Source: Chlorobium sp.
Lineage (GTDB): Bacteria > Bacteroidota > Chlorobiia > Chlorobiales > Chlorobiaceae
DNA length: 64,000 nucleotides
NCBI GenBank assembly: GCA_005862225.1
Contig: SZXV01000010.1
Span: forward strand, 248,001 to 312,000
Reading direction: 5' to 3'
Part shown: piece by piece, positions 7,689-17,182 of the stretch
Layout: every line of letters begins with the position of its first letter
Position numbering within the stretch: position 1 is the stretch's first letter
Made by a program: the position numbers and the translations under genes
Notes under the pieces: model-generated
Database searches by the model: none
What the model was told of the DNA's origin: nothing
What the model saw: only the letters and a program-made list of their open reading frames with translations

Positions 7689-10087
7689 ACCTCCATCCCC
7701 ATTCGTTTAAGATGCGCATTCACCTTCGCCTCCAGCTCAGCAACCTTGCTGTTCACTTCGGGCAGGGGCGTTTCGTAGCGCTCGGCAAGCTCCTTCACGC
7801 GGCGTGTCAGGGTCTGGCTGATGCGACCCATCTCACCGTGAATGGCGGCGGCAATAGTGGCAAGCCATTTGTCGTCAACAACCAGCGTTTTGACCTCCTC
7901 TTCGCTCAGTGAGGGATATTCGGCATAAGCGAGCTGGTCAAGGTTGGCCTCGGCCTCCTTGTGCGACTTCTTCAGGTCGGCTTCGTCGCCTGAAATTTTC
8001 AGCCACTCGCGGAGCAGATCGGCCTCCTCTTTGCTCTCCCTCTCCCCTTTAATCTCCTTCAACCGCGCCGTAACGTTGGCCTTGTTCACCTTGTCCAATC
8101 CTGAAAAAACTCCCTCCTCCCCGCCGTGCTCCTCTTCCATTTCAGTCATACGCGCCATGAGGCTTTCCAGTTCAGCCTCAAGCCGGGTAATGGCCTCCTG
8201 CTCTTTGGCAAAGTAGCGAGCGATAATGAGCGGCTTGGGCACAAGGTCGCAGGCCCAGCCTTTGTCCACCTCCTTCCCCTTGCTGTTCTTCACCAGAAGG
8301 CGAGAGGTTTCAGCTCTCCATCCATCAGCGGCGATGAGATAGCCGTCGTCCTGCATGGTCTCTCTCCAGTAATCCATCAGGTGCTGGTAGACGTGATAGT
8401 TGTCGATCAGCGGCTTGCCGGTGTAGTGCGTGAGCAGCCCTTCGGAGAGCTCCAGAATCAACGACTTCGGATGAAACGCGGGCTGAAGGTTTTTGAGCCT
8501 CAGGGCGGCGCTCTCCTGCCACTCGGCAAAGAGGCTGTTCATGCTCTCGATGAAAGTGACGAACTCCGGGTGGGTGTAGATGGCGCTCTTGATGGTGCCC
8601 TTGGGGATAGCAAGATCAAGGTAGCCGGGACGGTTGGCGGTAAAGAGTGTCTGGCGAAGCTCCGGGCAGACCTCCCAGTAAGGCTGAAGCCCGTCAACAT
8701 CGGCGCACGGAATTCCTCCGCGAAGGTGGCCTTCGATATCCTGAATATCCTCAGCCACCTGGTTGTCGATGTAGCGCGGAAGGTTGAGGTTGAACTCGTT
8801 TTTCTCAATCTCCTCAATACCGACCATACGGGAGTATTTCGGGATCTCAAGCGGCCGGGTAAAGACATCAACAATTTTGTGGAGATCCATGTCTCGCAGG
8901 CGGTTCTTGGGGCCATCCTTCATGTACCCTGCGCTGGCATCAATCATGAAGATGCCTTTGCGGGCATGAGCATCTTTTTTGTCGATCACGATGATGCATG
9001 CGGGGATACCGGTGCCGTAAAAGAGGTTGGCCGGGAGTCCGATGATGCCCTTGATGTAGCCCATCCTGATAAGTTTGCGGCGAATATCGCCCTCGGCATT
9101 GCCCCGGAAGAGGACTCCGTGCGGCAGAATGCAGGCGCCCTTGCCGCTGCTTTTGAGTGACCGGATAATGTGGAGCAGGTAGGCGTAATCTCCCTGTTTG
9201 GCAGGCGGAACACCGAAATGTTTGAAGCGGCCATGCGTATCGTTCAAGGGGTCGATACCCTTGCTCCAGCTCTTGTCGCTGAAGGGGGGATTGGCGACGA
9301 CATAGTCAAAGGTTTTGAGATCGCCCAGATCGGCATCAAGAAAGAGGGGATTGGCCAGCGTGTTACCCTGCTTGATTTCCGCTGTAGGGTTGTTGTGCAG
9401 AATCATGTTCATGCGGGCAAGACCGGAGGTGGCGGCATCCTTTTCCTGTCCGTAGAGCGTTACCCGGGCGGTTGCTTCATCACCCACTTTCAGAAGGAGC
9501 GATCCCGAGCCGCAGGTGGGATCGTACACCGTGGTGTTATTGGTTGTGGGGGCATCATGAATACCGACAATTCTGGCCATGATGCGGCTCACCTCGGCAG
9601 GGGTGTAGAACTGCCCTTTGCTTTTGCCGCTCTCGGTGGCAAAGTGGCGCATCAGATACTCGTAGGCATCGCCGAGAATATCGTCCCCCTCTGCCCGATT
9701 TTTGGAGAAATCAAGTGCCGGATTCTCAAAAATAGCGATGAGGTTGGTGAGCGTATCGACCTTGTCCTTGCCACTGCCAAGCTTGGTGTCGTCGTTGAAA
9801 TCCGGCATGTCGGAGAGCTTGTTGGCGCTCGCCAGCGGCCCGAGAATACGCTTGTTGATCTGGTCGCCGATGTCGGTTTTGCCTTTGAGGGCAACCATAT
9901 CCCTGAAGCTTGCCCCCTCGGGAATGGTTATGGGAGCATAGAGCACACCGGCATATTTGTCGCTGATATATTTGACAAAAAGCAGGACGAGCACATAGTC
10001 TTTATACTGGCTGGCATCCATGCCGCCGCGCAGTTCGTCACAGCTTTGCCACAGGGAGGAGTAGAGTTCAGATTTTTTGAGGGGCAT
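7685..10087 (-). CDS. hsdM: Type I restriction-modification methyltransferase subunit HsdM
   Basis: An 800-residue N6-adenine DNA methyltransferase subunit. After an N-terminal helical HsdM_N domain (LWQSCDELRGGMDASQYKDY), the SAM-binding motif DPTCGSG is at residues 189-195 and the catalytic NPPF at 266-269. It is longer than classical HsdM (about 520 residues): the roughly 200 extra C-terminal residues, rich in Glu and Lys and probably coiled coil (LEAELESLMARMTEMEEEHG onward), match the larger HsdM subclass. It heads the hsdM-KilA-N-hsdS set and uses ATGA overlap with the next gene. With HsdS it should methylate the host sites. Confidence 0.93.
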   Translation of the reverse strand: MPLKKSELYSSLWQSCDELRGGMDASQYKDYVLVLLFVKYISDKYAGVLYAPITIPEGASFRDMVALKGKTDIGDQINKRILGPLASANKLSDMPDFNDDTKLGSGKDKVDTLTNLIAIFENPALDFSKNRAEGDDILGDAYEYLMRHFATESGKSKGQFYTPAEVSRIMARIVGIHDAPTTNNTTVYDPTCGSGSLLLKVGDEATARVTLYGQEKDAATSGLARMNMILHNNPTAEIKQGNTLANPLFLDADLGDLKTFDYVVANPPFSDKSWSKGIDPLNDTHGRFKHFGVPPAKQGDYAYLLHIIRSLKSSGKGACILPHGVLFRGNAEGDIRRKLIRMGYIKGIIGLPANLFYGTGIPACIIVIDKKDAHARKGIFMIDASAGYMKDGPKNRLRDMDLHKIVDVFTRPLEIPKYSRMVGIEEIEKNEFNLNLPRYIDNQVAEDIQDIEGHLRGGIPCADVDGLQPYWEVCPELRQTLFTANRPGYLDLAIPKGTIKSAIYTHPEFVTFIESMNSLFAEWQESAALRLKNLQPAFHPKSLILELSEGLLTHYTGKPLIDNYHVYQHLMDYWRETMQDDGYLIAADGWRAETSRLLVKNSKGKEVDKGWACDLVPKPLIIARYFAKEQEAITRLEAELESLMARMTEMEEEHGGEEGVFSGLDKVNKANVTARLKEIKGERESKEEADLLREWLKISGDEADLKKSHKEAEANLDQLAYAEYPSLSEEEVKTLVVDDKWLATIAAAIHGEMGRISQTLTRRVKELAERYETPLPEVNSKVAELEAKVNAHLKRMGMEV

Positions 10088-10245
10088 GGGTTATCGCAAG
10101 TACTGTTATCATTTATCGACATCTTTATGGCAGAAGAGAATTTCAGGATAGAGGTGGATTTCACCTGGAATTGCCGTCATTGAGCAAATTCTGCCGATAC
10201 TAAACCAGGCCAAACGTCCCGCCGGAGAAGGCTTCAATTTTGCGG

Positions 10246-10569
10246 TCACGTGATAGCCGAGAGTCCTTTCTGCTTCACCAGAGAAAGGAGTTTCAGTGTT
10301 GGACCAGCAGGCTTCTTGAGTCCCCGTTCCCATTGACTGACCGAATCTTTGCTCACATTCATGTACAGGGCAAAAACTCTCTGGCTCACCTCCTCACGCT
10401 CTCGCAAGGCTTTGATATCAGTAGCACTGAACGCATGAACGGGTGTCAGGCAAGCTTCGTCAAACTCGCGCATTGTCTTTTTGTCGATAACACCAGCATC
10501 ATACATGCCTGCCATGGTTTCATGGATTGCTGCATAAGCGTCACTCTTGTATGTTTTAATCTTGTTCAT
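10246..10569 (-). CDS. HigA-like XRE antitoxin (toxin partner deleted)
   Basis: A 107-residue antitoxin/repressor of the HigA/NadS type. The N-terminal part (MNKIKTYKSDAYAAIHETMA ... GVIDKKTMREFDEACL) is followed by an XRE helix-turn-helix, SQRVFALYMNVSKDSVSQWE, and the family tail GPTLKLLSLVKQKGL. Such proteins neutralise a RelE/HigB-type ribosome-dependent mRNase and repress their own promoter. The usual order is toxin then antitoxin with overlap. Here the start overlaps the last codons of a toxin gene that has lost its middle (10556-10745), so this is an antitoxin left without a working partner. The reading frame is intact, which suggests it was retained or only recently orphaned. Confidence 0.85.
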   Translation of the reverse strand: MNKIKTYKSDAYAAIHETMAGMYDAGVIDKKTMREFDEACLTPVHAFSATDIKALREREEVSQRVFALYMNVSKDSVSQWERGLKKPAGPTLKLLSLVKQKGLSAIT

Positions 10570-10745
10570 GGTATTTTACGGGCCGGAAATCTCCAGCTTT
10601 AATGAGTTTTTCAAGCTGATCCTCCCCCATAATCCGCATCGATTAGTCCTCGGTTGGCATCTCGTACCGCCTCGCACAACTCTTTATCAAGGATTCCCTC
10701 CTCTCTGGCAAATTTTGAGAACCACTTGTTTTTGAAAATTTGCAC
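10556..10745 (-). pseudogene. Internally deleted HigB/RelE-type toxin gene
   Basis: From a GTG at 10745 the frame reads VQIFKNKWFSKFAREEGI and then LCEAVRDANRGLIDADYGGG, the N-terminal third of the RelE/HigB-like toxins that pair with the antitoxin at 10246-10569. The frame then hits a stop. In a neighbouring frame the sequence immediately resumes with the family's C-terminus, QLEKLIKAGDFRPVKYHEQD, ending at TAA (10558..10556) inside the antitoxin start. The central region, roughly 50 residues with the catalytic part, is absent. The event is therefore an internal deletion with frame change: toxin inactivated, antitoxin kept. Confidence 0.8.
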
Positions 10746-11095
10746 AGTTTCGTTTCGATCAGTGAGAATACTTTGATTTATCGAATATATAGAACCAAGT
10801 CCTATATTGCAAAAGAGTTTCAATCACAGATATTTCAGACTATTTTACCATAAGGGTACGGATAATTACAGAGCAAACCAGAGTAATTTATGGCGCCAAC
10901 TGATGTACCTGTTGCTTGTGTATCCGAAATCAAAAAATAATATCTTGACAGACAAGGTACTGCTATTTTGCCTGAATTTGTGAAAGAACTATTGTCAAAA
11001 TATGGAAAAAACTCTATTTGAAGACTTGCTGCAAAGTCTGACAGAGGCTCCGGCATCGCGCCATTTCGAAATCCCTCCAGCGTCTGGCACTCCAC
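10746..11095. other. Unassigned 350-bp stretch between the toxin relic and ygjP
   Basis: An open frame (10835-11095, leftward, 86 codons) starts one base from the end of the zinc-peptidase gene. Its residues (for example MPEPLSDFAASLQIEFFPYF) match no family I recognise, and it has no clear ribosome site. It could be a short real gene, the tail of a decayed one, or chance. Nothing else, RNA or repeat, is evident. Confidence 0.3.
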
Positions 11096-11812
11096 TCAAT
11101 ACTCCCACTCCTCGTGCTTGACCGGCAAGCGATTGAGATCGTCCCGCAGTGAGCGCCATTTTGGCAACATGTCATCCATGAGTGCAATGAATCGTTCATT
11201 GTGGTGACGCTCCAGAAGGTGAACCATTTCATGCACAACAATGTATTCGAGGCACTCTTTCGGCTTTTTAGCGAGTTCGAGGTTGACCCATATTCGCCGG
11301 GCATCAGGGTTGCATGTGCCCCATTTCGTCTTCATCTTCTTGATGCCAAACTCATTGACCCGCACCCCGATCCTTTTCTCCCACAGCTCAATGAGATCAG
11401 GGAGAGCAACCTTCAACTGTTTCCGATACCATGCATCAAGCACCGACTGTTTTTTCTCAAAGGCTGACCCTGGTCTGACGTACAGAAGTATGGCGCTATG
11501 CTGCACGTCAACAGCCGAAGGCGCTTCCCGCTCAACAATTTTCAGCAGGTAACGCTTTCCCCAGAGATAATGGCTCTCCCGATTCAGGTACTCCCGTGGA
11601 GTTTCGCGCTCCTGCCCGCGCAACTTGTGCTGCTGCTTTTTTATCCAGCCCAACCGTGAAATGGCATAGAGGCGAAGGGTGTCGATATCCATGCCGACGG
11701 GGGCCGAAAGACGCACCCTGCCTGCTGGCGGGTGAACACTCAGATGGATATTCCTGATATCCTTCAGCACCACATCAACAGGAATATCTCCGATAACAAC
11801 TCTTGCCGCCAT
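11096..11812 (-). CDS. YgjP-type zinc metallopeptidase (M48/DUF45 superfamily)
   Basis: A 238-residue cytoplasmic protein with no signal peptide. The catalytic motif HEMVH is at residues 194-198 (His194, Glu195, His198), followed by HHN at 203-205 where the third zinc ligand falls in YgjP/WLM-type proteins. The preceding KTKWGTCNPDARRIWVNLEL segment is the hallmark GxCN...lNl strand of the family. Its ATG shares one base with the hsdR stop. YgjP-like proteins are frequent passengers immediately after hsdR in type I restriction operons, but their substrate is unknown. The coupling suggests co-expression with HsdR, possibly in proteolytic control of restriction; that part is inference. Confidence 0.85.
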   Translation of the reverse strand: MAARVVIGDIPVDVVLKDIRNIHLSVHPPAGRVRLSAPVGMDIDTLRLYAISRLGWIKKQQHKLRGQERETPREYLNRESHYLWGKRYLLKIVEREAPSAVDVQHSAILLYVRPGSAFEKKQSVLDAWYRKQLKVALPDLIELWEKRIGVRVNEFGIKKMKTKWGTCNPDARRIWVNLELAKKPKECLEYIVVHEMVHLLERHHNERFIALMDDMLPKWRSLRDDLNRLPVKHEEWEY

Positions 11813-14800
11813 CAGTACTCTTTTTGCCGTTCAATAACGAGAAAGAGCCGCTCCACCTCATCGGCGTCCTGCAACACTTCGAAAAGCGCGCCCTTGATAA
11901 TATTCTCTTTCGGTTTGACTCCGCGCCAGCCATTCGGTCTGACTCGTCTGACCGTTTCATCAATCATCATCGCCAGACGCAATTTTTCATCCTGTAACCC
12001 TTTATAGCCGGTCTGCTCGTCGGACAGATCGAGGTCAACATGCCCAACCCGGTCAAGCTTCAGGTTGTTGTATAACGCCCGGCGACCGGGAGTGTTCAAT
12101 TGTGCTGGAGTCTCTTCAGCATGGCCTGATGCCACCCGGTTTGCCAGTTCGGCAATCCTCTTGAGATAGGCTTCGTAATCAATGGCTTTCCGGCGGCGCG
12201 AAGCAATAAGCTCGTCAAGCAAGAGCGACATGCGGTCATAAAATGCAGGATCGTTCAGGTGATCTTTGATGATTTTGCTTCGGACATTGTTTTCAATGGT
12301 CTCAGCAATCGCATCCCTGCTGCCTTTGATCCCCTCGGGCAGGTTGTTGATCGCCTCTGAAATTCCGGATTTCACGATCAGCTCCAAAAGCGGCAGAGCA
12401 TCGAACGGGGAGATCTTTCTCGGCTCATCGGCTTCGATATAGGTGTCGATAAGATGGCGCATATCCGCCTCATAAGCCTTCAGGTCAATGCTTTCACCGC
12501 TGGCATGACGGATGATTTCGCGCAACTTTACCGAGCGATCAAGTGCTCTTTTGATGCGCTGCACCTCAGTGGCGCTGTAGCCTGCGGCATCAAGCTCGTC
12601 GGCAATACCGCCGTAAGCCCTTACCAGCATTGCTGTTGCCTTGTAGAGGGCAGAACGGAGCGATTCTCTGGCGGCAAGCTCCTCGGGAATTTCACTGTTG
12701 CCGCAGAAAAAATGGATATGCTGAAGCTCACCTTTCGGAGGCTCAACCGGTTCGCAGATCAGAGCAAGCGCCTCAAGAGCATTGTCGAGCCGCTCTCGCC
12801 CCTTTGCCAGCCGGTCTTTCATCAGAATGTCAGACTCTCCTGCTCCGGTATCGCTCTTATCCAGCTCTGACGTATAGACGGTATAGACCTTCAGAGCATC
12901 ATTGACCTTTTTGAAGAGATCCTTATAATCGACAATGTAGCCGAACTCCTTGTCGTCCCCATCGAGGCGATTGGTGCGGCAGATAGCCTGAAAGAGAGCA
13001 TGATCCTGCATACTTTTGTCGATATAGAGGCAGGTACAGCTCGGTGCATCAAAGCCTGTCAGCAGTTTATCGACCACAATCAGCAGCTTCATCGTTGCCG
13101 GTTGCTCCCTGAAGAGCTTTTTGGCATTGTCTTCGTAGCTCTCTGTTTTTGACTTGCCCGGGATCGGATCGACACTCTGCAAAAGCGCCATATAGGTGTT
13201 GTAGATCGACTCCTTGTCCGTCTCCGTGTTGGCACCGGTATCCTCCGTTGTAATATCTCTCGTTTGGGGATTGTAGGAGGTAATCACCGCGCACTTGCCT
13301 TTAAAACCCGACTTCTGAAAGAGTTCAAAGTACTTGCACGCCTCGTAGATACTGGAAGCAACCAGAATGGCGTTACCGCTATGGTTACTGAGGCGGGGCT
13401 TGACACTGAAATCAAAGACAATATCGTTGACGACCCGGTTCATACGTGACCGGGAGCTGAGCAGATGCTGCATGGTTCCCCACTGCTCGCGAAGAGCAGC
13501 CTTCTGCCACTCATTCAACCCTCTCGTCTTGGCATCGAACCATGCGTCGATTTTCTCCTTCAAGCCAAGTTGCTGGTCAATATCCCGCGCCTCATACACC
13601 AGATCAAGCACCACCCTGTCTTCAACAGCTTCGTTAAACTTGTAGGTATGGATGTAGCTCCCGAACACTTCAAGGGTGGTTGCCGCATCTTTTTTCAACA
13701 GAGGCGTGCCGGTAAAGCCGACAAACACCGCATTGGGCATCAAGGCCTTCATGGTTCGATGGAGCTTGCCGCTCTGCGTCCGGTGGCACTCATCAACAAA
13801 GACAAAAACATCTCCAACCGTATGGCCGGGCTGTGATTCAAGCTCCCGAATGAACTCCTCAAAATTATCCACCCCTTTTCTGCCAAACTTGTGCACCAGT
13901 GAGCAGAGCAGACGAGGAGCAGGCTGGCCTGAGCTGCTTCATCAGGTCACTGCCGCTGGTGGTGCGCCTGATTGTTTCTCCCGCATCGGTAAAAACTCCT
14001 GCAATCTGCTTGTCGAGTTCATCGCGATCAGTCACAATAACCACACGGGCGGCTGGCTTGTTCTCCAGAATCCAGCGGGCCAGCAGCACCATCACCATGC
14101 TCTTGCCGCTCCCCTGCGTATGCCAGATAATGCCACCCCTGAAGGCCTCGGCAGAGCGCTGCGCCGCCTTGACTCCAAAATACTGATGTACCCGTGGGAG
14201 CTTCTTTACCCCGCCATCAAAGAGCACAAAATCGTGCAGCAGCTCGACCAGGCGGGATTTCCGGCAGATCTTGAGCAGATATTTGTCGAGCTTGAAACGG
14301 AAGTTATCCTCCTCATCCTCTTTCCATTGCAAAAAATACTTCTCCTCCGTACCGACCGTGCCATACTTCAGCCCCTCCGAATCGTTTCCGGCAAAGATGA
14401 ACTGTACGGTTGAAAAGAACGGGGCAATAAACTCGGGGCGCTGATTGACAAGGCTTTGGCGGATGCCGTCACCGAGCGATACCCTGCTGTTCTTCAACTC
14501 CAGCACGCCAACCGCTATCCCGTTGAGGTAGAGCACAATATCGGGCCGTTTATCGTGCTGCCCATACACCGTCATCTCTTCGGCAACGGCAAAGTCGTTC
14601 AGCTCCGGGTGGTCGGTGTTGATCAGCTTGACGGTTTCACTGTTCTCCCCCGCCGCCGCTTTTACCGGAACACCGTAGTGAAGGAGGCTGTAGACCTTGC
14701 GGTTGTTTTCGTAGAGAGTTCGGTTGGGATTACCGGCCTCAATGCGCAGTTCATGGATCGCTTTGGTACTCTGCACCGGAGTGTAGCCGTTCCGCAAAAG

Positions 14801-14971
14801 ATAGGCCGTGAGCAGAGGCTCTTCGATATTGCTGTTTCCTGCACGATCCTTCCAGTCGCCGAGAAAGCGATAGCCGAGTTCATTGGTGAACAAGGCGATG
14901 ACGCGGTTCTGCGTCTCCCGTTCTGTGTTGCCGATGGTGGTCAAGCGGTGACCCAAAAACCGCACCGTCAT
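11812..14971 (-). pseudogene. hsdR: Type I restriction endonuclease HsdR, interrupted by a one-base frameshift
   Basis: The translocating nuclease subunit of the type I complex, in two frames. The upstream part (14971 to about 13930) has the PD-(D/E)xK nuclease site (Asp144 in RPDIVLYL, Glu158 and Lys160 in LELK) and the Walker A region HTQGSGKS near residue 283. The downstream part, open to 11812, has the DECH box VDECHRTQSGK, GFTGTPL, and the helicase and C-terminal helical domains. At the CC pair 13928-13929 an extra base breaks the frame. Removing it restores KQLSQPAPRLLCSLVHKFGR, exactly family-like. Without repair the protein stops after 368 residues with GAQVWQKRGG. This is a recent natural mutation or a sequence error; as written, no full-length HsdR is made. 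It follows the RelE-like toxin with an ATGA overlap. Confidence 0.88.
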
Positions 14972-15234
14972 GGGAAATTTTTATAAATGTCTTTCCTGTG
15001 CAAGATGCACGTAAAAATACATTCATCACCGACACATTCTATCCCTATTCTATAATCCCCTGCACGAATACGGTAAAAAGTGTCGTAACCTCGAAGCTTT
15101 TTCAGATTCCTGATCTCGGTCAAACTTTCAGCATCCTTGCACTCAATAATAATCGCTTTGATTTTTGCCAGCAACTTTTCATCACGAAGCTTTTGAAGCT
15201 CTTTTGCAAATCTCTGTTCAAAGATAATGTTCAC
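14968..15234 (-). CDS. RelE/ParE-superfamily toxin
   Basis: An 88-residue type II toxin candidate. It has the compact RelE/ParE fold pattern: an N-terminal helical pair (FAKELQKLRDEKLLAKIKAI), then IRNLKKLRGYDTFYRIRAGD, then YRIGIECVGDECIFTCILHR with basic residues and the terminal RKDIYKNFP typical of mRNA-cleaving RelE-like toxins. It begins at GTG 15234 overlapping the antitoxin stop (GTGA), and its own stop overlaps the hsdR ATG (ATGA). The order antitoxin-toxin-hsdR therefore forms one coupled transcript. Both partners look intact, unlike the other modules in this window. Confidence 0.85.
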   Translation of the reverse strand: MNIIFEQRFAKELQKLRDEKLLAKIKAIIIECKDAESLTEIRNLKKLRGYDTFYRIRAGDYRIGIECVGDECIFTCILHRKDIYKNFP

Positions 15235-15440
15235 CTGGAATTACCATCAAGAATGGAAAAAATTTCATCCTCTGCTACAAAATCATTTTTTCTGCCTTCT
15301 ACGATAGCATTTGCCAGACCAACATCCTCTAAAGCCTCTATTATAACATCATACAACAAGTTTTTTTTTGTCTGTAAAAGCTCCACTACAACCTCTGAAA
15401 GAAGTTCTTTGGTCTTTTCATCACTTATATGAAGTTCCAT
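15231..15440 (-). CDS. Antitoxin partner of the RelE-like toxin
   Basis: A 69-residue acidic, helical protein (MELHISDEKTKELLSEVVVE ... FVAEDEIFSILDGNSR). The size, the N-terminal dimerisation-like helix and the acidic C-terminal tail that would wrap a basic toxin fit RelB/Phd-type antitoxins found directly before RelE toxins. GGGAG lies about eight bases before the ATG. The stop overlaps the toxin GTG. Such pairs are usually autoregulated by the antitoxin-toxin complex; the promoter should lie between 15441 and 15727 but no operator is obvious. Confidence 0.75.
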   Translation of the reverse strand: MELHISDEKTKELLSEVVVELLQTKKNLLYDVIIEALEDVGLANAIVEGRKNDFVAEDEIFSILDGNSR

Positions 15441-15727
15441 TAAAATATCTCCCGCAAAAGGTTATCAAAAAAATGGTCTTCGTCCAAAATCCTCCATTAA
15501 CTATGAGGTACGCCAATCAGAATGACGGACATACATACCCTTACCGATACCGGCAACGACAGTTCACTACCTCAGCCGCAACAATCAAGCTCCTCGATAG
15601 TGAGTAATTAATCGTCACTGCTCAAGAATATATTCATTTAGTCTCTCTCAATCACAGAGCAAAAAACTTTTCCAAAGTCCATTATCGTCGGTAATCAGTT
15701 TCTTCTGTGAGTTATACCGCGTGAGCA

Positions 15728-17182
15728 TCACGGTCTTTCCCGCAAGAGATCGGCACGCCCAAGAATTCCGGAAGCAGCCACCAGTCTCAGACGCGCCGAG
15801 CGCCATTCTGCTACTGCATGAATCCGCTCCTGCTCAGCATCGGCCAATGCCGACTGGCTGTTGAGAAGTTCGAGGATATCGGCAACGTGACGATTATACC
15901 GACGCAGGGATGAGTGAAGGCTCTGTGTTGCTGCTTCCATAAGTCGTTCCGTAGCTTTGAGGGTTCCCAGCGAGGTCAAAGCATCCGCGTGGGCCTTCAC
16001 CACTTCGGTCAGGATCTGATTCGTGACGTCTTGCAGTTGGGCCTCACTCTGTTCGACCTGAGCCTGCGCACCCCGAATTTTGTAGGTTCTCGCAAAACCA
16101 TCGAATATCGGCAGGTTAAGCATAACGCCAGCAGTTATCACTGACTGGTTGACCGACGACAACCCCTGATTGGGGTAGCCGTTGCTGGAGAGTGAGCCGG
16201 TTGCATCCAGTGATGGCAGTCCCTCTGACCGCACTGCGGTTATTTTGGCCTTATCGGCAGCCAACTTTGCGCGAGCAACCCCGATCTCCGGATGTTTCTC
16301 TTCTGCCTGCCGCAACAAGCTGTTCAAATCTCTCACATCATCTACCCGGTAAAGCTCCAGCGTCTCCGGTAAACGAACCGGCGTACCCGGCGCCAATCCC
16401 ATCGCCTGTACCAGCAGGCTCAGCGATTTGTTGAAGTCGCCCTGAGCGCGCGCTTCATTGAGTTGTGCCTTGGCCAGGGCAGTCGACGCCTGCAACGTAT
16501 CGGACAACGGCACCATGCCCCGATCCTCTCGTCGTTTGGTTGCTGCAAGGATCCTCCCGGCAATGTCTGCCATTTTTTTTCTGGCAAGAAAACTTGACTG
16601 GGCCGTCATCGCATCAAAATATGCCTGGATGACCCCAGTCATCGTTTTTTGCAGCGAGGCCTCATGCGCAGCAAGTGCTGCCACAAGCAGTTGTGACGCT
16701 GCTGTATTGTTAGCGCTTCGACCTCCGAAATCGAGAAGTTTCCAGGTCAGGGTACCATAAAGCTGATTGCCTGTCTGACAGGAATCGTAAGAGCCCGAAG
16801 GGGAGGATGAACTGCTCCGGTTCGCCAGTCGGCTCATTGAAACGTTCATGGTCGGCAAATATGCGGCATGCGCTTCACCCAACACCCCTGACTGAACCTT
16901 GATTGCCGCCCAGGCTGAACGAATTTGCGGGTTGCTGCACAAAGCGACATCGATGGCGCTGCCGAGTTGCAGGGGTTGTGACAGATCTACAGGGGCTGAG
17001 CTGGCAATGAGACTCCCATCGGGAAGCACTGCGCCAGTTTTCAGGCGATCGGGTTGCACCCCCAGAGGGTCTTGCAATATATCAGGAATACCAACGGCTG
17101 TGGCTGGCAACGCCATCACCCAGAGGAGGGTTGCCATGACGACGCACCCCGATTTATCGTTGATTGAAACTCTCATGCACAT
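15728..17182 (-). CDS. TolC-family outer-membrane channel of the type I secretion system
   Basis: A 484-residue outer-membrane efflux protein that should form the trimeric exit duct for the RTX substrate encoded upstream. It begins with a signal peptide (hydrophobic VVMATLLWVMALPATAVG within the first 32 residues). It shows the duplicated OEP helical pattern, with the first repeat around ALCSNPQIRSAWAAIKVQSG and the second around AEEKHPEIGVARAKLAADKA. The length is typical. The start overlaps the end of the HlyD homologue by 29 bases with no good ribosome site of its own, indicating coupling. It is the last gene of the leftward secretion operon. A GTG or ATG slightly downstream is possible as start. 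Confidence 0.88.
   Translation of the reverse strand: MCMRVSINDKSGCVVMATLLWVMALPATAVGIPDILQDPLGVQPDRLKTGAVLPDGSLIASSAPVDLSQPLQLGSAIDVALCSNPQIRSAWAAIKVQSGVLGEAHAAYLPTMNVSMSRLANRSSSSSPSGSYDSCQTGNQLYGTLTWKLLDFGGRSANNTAASQLLVAALAAHEASLQKTMTGVIQAYFDAMTAQSSFLARKKMADIAGRILAATKRREDRGMVPLSDTLQASTALAKAQLNEARAQGDFNKSLSLLVQAMGLAPGTPVRLPETLELYRVDDVRDLNSLLRQAEEKHPEIGVARAKLAADKAKITAVRSEGLPSLDATGSLSSNGYPNQGLSSVNQSVITAGVMLNLPIFDGFARTYKIRGAQAQVEQSEAQLQDVTNQILTEVVKAHADALTSLGTLKATERLMEAATQSLHSSLRRYNRHVADILELLNSQSALADAEQERIHAVAEWRSARLRLVAASGILGRADLLRERP

Noticed and set aside
8126-10183. Long rightward open frames (344 and 337 codons) opposite hsdM
   Set aside because: They lie wholly antisense to a gene with complete methyltransferase motifs, have no ribosome sites and show no family resemblance; they reflect codon bias of hsdM.
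10835-11095. An 86-codon leftward frame between ygjP and the toxin relic as a gene
   Set aside because: No ribosome site, no recognisable family and unremarkable composition; kept only as an unassigned stretch.
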